Source: JBGOTP01 sp963717075
Lineage (GTDB): Bacteria; Acidobacteriota; Vicinamibacteria; Vicinamibacterales; CAVVIG01
DNA length: 64,000 bases
Reading direction: 5' to 3'
Assembly: GCA_963717075.1 (NCBI GenBank)
Contig: CAVQVI010000010.1
Location: 806,001-870,000, forward strand
Made by a program: the position numbers and the translations under genes. The notes beneath the pieces were generated by a model. That model made no database searches, was not told the origin of the DNA, and saw only the letters and a program-made list of their open reading frames with translations. Shown one piece after another: positions 60,890 to 64,000 of the stretch; the stretch's first letter is position 1, and every line of letters starts with the position of its first letter.

Positions 60890-61438
60890 GTGACCACCCG
60901 CACCGCTGCCCGCCGCTATGCCCGCGCGCTTTTTGACGTGGCCCTGAAAGAACAGGCCGACGTGGCGAAGCTCGAGGAGCAGCTTGCCGATTTTGCTGAT
61001 CTTTTCACAGAGCATCCGACCCTCGCAAAAGTGCTGCTGAATCCGGCGGTGCCTGCGCCGCGCAAACGCTCCGCCGTCGTCGAGTTGACCGAGCGCGCAC
61101 GTCTCTCTCCGGTTCTCGGGAAGCTGCTCATTCTGCTTGCCGAGCGCGATCGCCTGATGCTCCTGCCGGATCTCGTGGCGGCGTACCGCGAACGGCTGGC
61201 CGATCACCAGAACGTCGTCCGGGCCAATGTCACGACGGCCACGCCTCTGGCGCCTGAGCGCGTCGAGCAGATTCGACGCAGCTTATCGCGGGTGACCGGC
61301 CGCGCGGTGACTCTCGGGACCGACGTGAACCCTGCCCTCATCGGGGGACTCGTGGCACGCGTCGGTGGCACGGTGTACGACGCCAGCGTCGTGACGCAAT
61401 TGGAGAGAATGCGGCAACGGCTGGCCGACAGAGGATAG
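60890..61438 (+). CDS. atpH: F1Fo ATP synthase delta subunit
   Basis: 182 residues from GTG 60890. It links the F1 head to the stator stalk. It shows RTAARRYARALFDVALKEQ, a helical middle (FADLFTEHPTLAKVLLNPAVP, and SPVLGKLLILLAERDRLMLLPDLVAAY) and the end part ALIGGLVARVGGTVYDASVVTQLERM typical of the delta subunit. The atpF (b subunit) gene that usually precedes it is not here; parB is upstream instead. Confidence 0.9.
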   Translation: MTTRTAARRYARALFDVALKEQADVAKLEEQLADFADLFTEHPTLAKVLLNPAVPAPRKRSAVVELTERARLSPVLGKLLILLAERDRLMLLPDLVAAYRERLADHQNVVRANVTTATPLAPERVEQIRRSLSRVTGRAVTLGTDVNPALIGGLVARVGGTVYDASVVTQLERMRQRLADRG

Positions 61439-61488
61439 GAAGAGTCGCGGACCGGGGCTCGGAACGAGGCGTCAGGGATCACACACCG

Positions 61489-63015
61489 ATGGACATCAAA
61501 GCTGAAGAAATTTCCAAGATCATTCGCGAACAGATCGGTAGCTATGCCGTTGACGTCGACGTGGCGGAAGTCGGCAGCATCGTATCCATCGGCGACGGTA
61601 TTGCGCGTGTGCACGGCATCGAAAACGCCATGTCGGGCGAGATGCTCGAGTTCCCGCATGGCGTGTTCGGTATCGCGCTGAATCTTGAAGAGGAAAGCGT
61701 CGGGGCGGTGTTGCTCGGCGAGTTCAAGGAGATCAAGGAAGGGGACATCGTCAAGCGAACCGGCCGCATCATCTCCGTGCCGGTGGGTGATGAGATGCTG
61801 GGCCGCGTCGTAAACGGTCTCGGCCAGCCGATCGACGGCAAAGGGCCGATCGCGACGAAACAGTTTTCGCCGATCGAGCGTATTGCCCCCGGCGTTGTCG
61901 ACCGGCAGCCGGTGAAAGAGCCCATGCAGACCGGCCTCAAGGCCATCGACGCCATGGTGCCCATCGGGCGCGGGCAGCGCGAGCTGATCATCGGCGATCG
62001 CCAGACCGGCAAGACGGCCGTGGCGATAGACGCGATTATCAATCAGAAAGACACGGGCGTGATCTGCATCTACAACGCTATTGGTCAGAAGCAGTCGACC
62101 GTGGCGCAAGTGGTCCGCACGCTCGAGGAAGCCGACGCCATGCGCTATACGGTGGTTGTCGCGGCGACCGCCTCGGATCCTGCGCCGCTCCTCTACGTCA
62201 GTCCGTATTCGGCGTGTACGATCGGTGAGTTCTTCCGCGACAGTGGTCGGCATGCGCTCGTGGTGTACGACGATCTCTCCAAACACGCGCAGGCCTATCG
62301 TGAAATCTCCCTGCTCCTGCGCCGCCCGCCTGGCCGCGAGGCGTATCCGGGCGACGTCTTCTATTTGCATTCGCGTCTGCTGGAGCGCGCGGCGAAGTTG
62401 AGAACGGAGCTCGGCGGCGGGTCCCTTACCGCGCTGCCGATCATTGAAACGCAGGCGGGCGACTTGTCCGCATACATTCCGACGAACGTCATCTCGATCA
62501 CCGACGGACAGATCTTCCTCGAGTCCGATCTCTTCCATCAAGGCGTGCGTCCGGCCATCAACGTCGGCAATTCGGTATCGCGCGTCGGTGGCTCGGCGCA
62601 GGTCAAGGGGATGCGGCAGGTGGCAGGGACGCTGCGGCTCGACCTCGCACAGTATCGTGAACTGGCGGCGTTCGCCCAGTTCGGCAGCGATCTCGACAAG
62701 TCCACGCAGGCCCAGCTCACGCGCGGCGCGCGGCTCGTCGAGATTCTGAAGCAGCCGCAGTACGAACCGCTGGCCGTCGAACGGCAGATCGCGATCATCT
62801 TCGCGGGGACCAACGGATTCCTGGACGCCATTCCGCTGACGGAGATCCGCGCGTTCGAGACCGACCTCTATCGGCATATCGAATCGCGCTACCCGCAACT
62901 ATTCCGGGCAATTGCCGACAAGAAGCAGCTGGACGACGAACTGAAAGCAGCGCTGAATGGCGCCGTGAAGGAGTTCACCACCGACTTCGCTGCGCGAAAG
63001 GCGAGCGCGGCATAG
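61489..63015 (+). CDS. atpA: F1Fo ATP synthase alpha subunit
   Basis: 508 residues. Non-catalytic nucleotide-binding subunit of the F1 head. Motifs: GIARVHGIENAMSGEML, RVVNGLGQPIDGKGP, Walker A GDRQTGKTAVAIDAI, VVAATASDPAPLLYV and the signature RPAINVGNSVSRVGGSAQ. Complete length. It is preceded by atpH (50-base gap) and followed by atpG (four-base gap), so the order atpH-atpA-atpG matches the standard F1 order. Confidence 0.97.
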   Translation: MDIKAEEISKIIREQIGSYAVDVDVAEVGSIVSIGDGIARVHGIENAMSGEMLEFPHGVFGIALNLEEESVGAVLLGEFKEIKEGDIVKRTGRIISVPVGDEMLGRVVNGLGQPIDGKGPIATKQFSPIERIAPGVVDRQPVKEPMQTGLKAIDAMVPIGRGQRELIIGDRQTGKTAVAIDAIINQKDTGVICIYNAIGQKQSTVAQVVRTLEEADAMRYTVVVAATASDPAPLLYVSPYSACTIGEFFRDSGRHALVVYDDLSKHAQAYREISLLLRRPPGREAYPGDVFYLHSRLLERAAKLRTELGGGSLTALPIIETQAGDLSAYIPTNVISITDGQIFLESDLFHQGVRPAINVGNSVSRVGGSAQVKGMRQVAGTLRLDLAQYRELAAFAQFGSDLDKSTQAQLTRGARLVEILKQPQYEPLAVERQIAIIFAGTNGFLDAIPLTEIRAFETDLYRHIESRYPQLFRAIADKKQLDDELKAALNGAVKEFTTDFAARKASAA

Positions 63016-63019
63016 GAAC

Positions 63020-63913
63020 ATGCCCTCCCTGATTGATCTCCGGCGCCGCGTGCGCGCGGTCAAGAATACGCAGCAGATCACGAAAGCGATGAAGATGGTC
63101 GCCGCGTCGAAGCTGCGCCGCGCGCAAGAGCGGGTCATCAATGCGCGGCCGTACGCGGTGCAGATGCAGCGCGTACTGCAAAGCGTTGCCTCGCGCGTTG
63201 ATCCGTCCATCCATCCGCTTCTCGCAGGGCGTGAGCACGGTTCCGGCAGCCGAACGCTGGTCATCATCGTGACCGGTGACAAGGGACTCTGCGGCAGCTT
63301 CAACACCAACGTCATCAAGGGGGCCGGCGCTTACATCGCTGGAAGCGCGCAACCGTGCGAGCTGGGTCTGGTTGGACGGAAGGGACGTGATTTCTTCGGC
63401 CGCCGCGGCTTTCAAGTGGCTTTCGAGGAGGTTGGGCTCTTCCAGAAGCTGCGGTACGAGGACGCCCGGCGCATTGCGCAGACCGCGGTTGAGGCGTATA
63501 CGTCGGGTGCGGTCGATCGAGTGGTCCTTGCGTACAACGAATTCAGGTCGGTCATGACGCAGCGGTTCGTCGTGGATCAGCTCCTGCCGATCCCACGCGC
63601 GGAGATCGAAAGCACCTCGGCCAGGACCGGCGGCTCACCAGGCGAGGGATACGGGCAGGTCGACTATCTCTACGGGTCCGCACCTCAGGAGATTTTCGAC
63701 CAGCTCCTGCCACGGTACGTCGAAGTCCAGGTATACCGCGCGCTCCTCGAGTCGAACGCCGCGTTTTTTGCGGCACAGATGACGGCGATGGACACCGCGA
63801 CCAAGAATTCCGCGGACATGATCGCGAGCCTGACGCTCTACATGAACAAAGTGCGCCAGGCAGCGATTACGAGAGAAATTATCGAAGTGGTATCGGGCGC
63901 GCAGGCGCTCTAG
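63020..63913 (+). CDS. atpG: F1Fo ATP synthase gamma subunit
   Basis: 297 residues. Central rotor shaft of F1. It begins MPSLIDLRRRVRAVKNTQQITKAMKMVAASKLRRAQ (conserved N-terminal helix), has VIIVTGDKGLCGSFNTNVIK, and ends with the C-terminal helix MDTATKNSADMIASLTLYMNKVRQAAITREIIEVVSGAQAL. The family has exactly this pair of helices. The stop is followed within ten bases by the inverted repeat at 63921. The beta gene atpD would come next beyond the window. Confidence 0.95.
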   Translation: MPSLIDLRRRVRAVKNTQQITKAMKMVAASKLRRAQERVINARPYAVQMQRVLQSVASRVDPSIHPLLAGREHGSGSRTLVIIVTGDKGLCGSFNTNVIKGAGAYIAGSAQPCELGLVGRKGRDFFGRRGFQVAFEEVGLFQKLRYEDARRIAQTAVEAYTSGAVDRVVLAYNEFRSVMTQRFVVDQLLPIPRAEIESTSARTGGSPGEGYGQVDYLYGSAPQEIFDQLLPRYVEVQVYRALLESNAAFFAAQMTAMDTATKNSADMIASLTLYMNKVRQAAITREIIEVVSGAQAL

Positions 63914-63920
63914 TGGAGAC

Positions 63921-63988
63921 GCCCGACCTAAAGGTCGGGCCTACGAGGCCGGGCCTCGAGGATGAAACTCGACCTAAGGTCGGGCCGA
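63921..63988. repeat. Palindromic GGTCGGGC-type repeats after atpG
   Basis: GCCCGACCT (63921-63929), AA, then AGGTCGGGC (63932-63940) form a nine-base-pair hairpin. A second, shorter copy ACCTAAGGTCGGGC follows about 35 bases later (63972-63985), and GAGGCCGGGCCTC (63945-63957) lies between. It looks like an intergenic REP-type repeat; no T-run follows, so a terminator role is less likely. Confidence 0.6.
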
Positions 63989-64000
63989 GCTCAGCCGGGC

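Noticed and set aside
60890..63015. Long open frames on the minus strand of atpA
   Set aside because: They are antisense reading of a highly conserved gene and carry no motif.

Overview
This is a GC-rich bacterial chromosome segment that contains the replication-origin neighbourhood. The gene families present (multihaem cytochromes, DUF885, NHL and SMP-30 beta-propellers, PepSY, cyclase and amidohydrolase proteins) and the layout suggest an Acidobacteriota member, perhaps of the Vicinamibacteria type. This is an inference: there is no rRNA in the window to confirm it. I saw no tRNA, rRNA, CRISPR array, transposase or phage gene.

Layout. Positions 1-9.0 kb hold accessory genes: a partial tannase-family esterase, a cupin, an exported Lon-substrate-domain protein, two Tat-type beta-propellers, a PepSY membrane protein, a four-S1-domain RNA-binding protein, an unknown exported protein and a PAP2 phosphatase. 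Positions 9.07-20.9 kb (minus strand) form one compact gene string, read as pta, ackA, nifJ-type pyruvate:ferredoxin oxidoreductase, a dihydroorotate-dehydrogenase-like gene, a DmsE/MtrA-type decahaem cytochrome, an MtrB/PioB-type outer-membrane barrel, a small cytochrome c and a NapC/NirT multihaem quinol dehydrogenase. Together these look like pyruvate oxidation to acetate plus a route for electrons from quinol to the cell surface. A decayed serine dehydratase lies just upstream. Positions 21.7-43.7 kb are a mixed region: OprP-like porin, htpG, cyclase, amidohydrolase, YeeE/YedE pair, TIGR01777 epimerase, serS, galU, fmdB-like, DUF885, rsmI, TPR protein, glmU, glmS, pcrA.

Origin block. gyrA, gyrB, dnaN and dnaA lie on the minus strand. 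rpmH, rnpA, yidD, yidC, jag, mnmE, mnmG, rsmG, parA, parB, atpH, atpA and atpG lie on the plus strand. The dnaA-rpmH gap carries clustered TTTCCACA-type boxes and is the best oriC candidate. A perfect 16-bp parS palindrome sits in the last codons of rsmG, directly before parA.

The most striking feature is about 32 reading-frame breaks. Almost all are cured by removing one base (+1). About 28 lie between 9.8 and 23.5 kb. Single examples lie in gyrB, yidC, mnmG and parB. Many large genes between 23.5 and 48 kb have none. Insertion-type sequencing or assembly error is the simplest reading, but it has to be checked before anyone calls these genes broken. All gene spans below that carry such breaks are given as the reconstructed gene.
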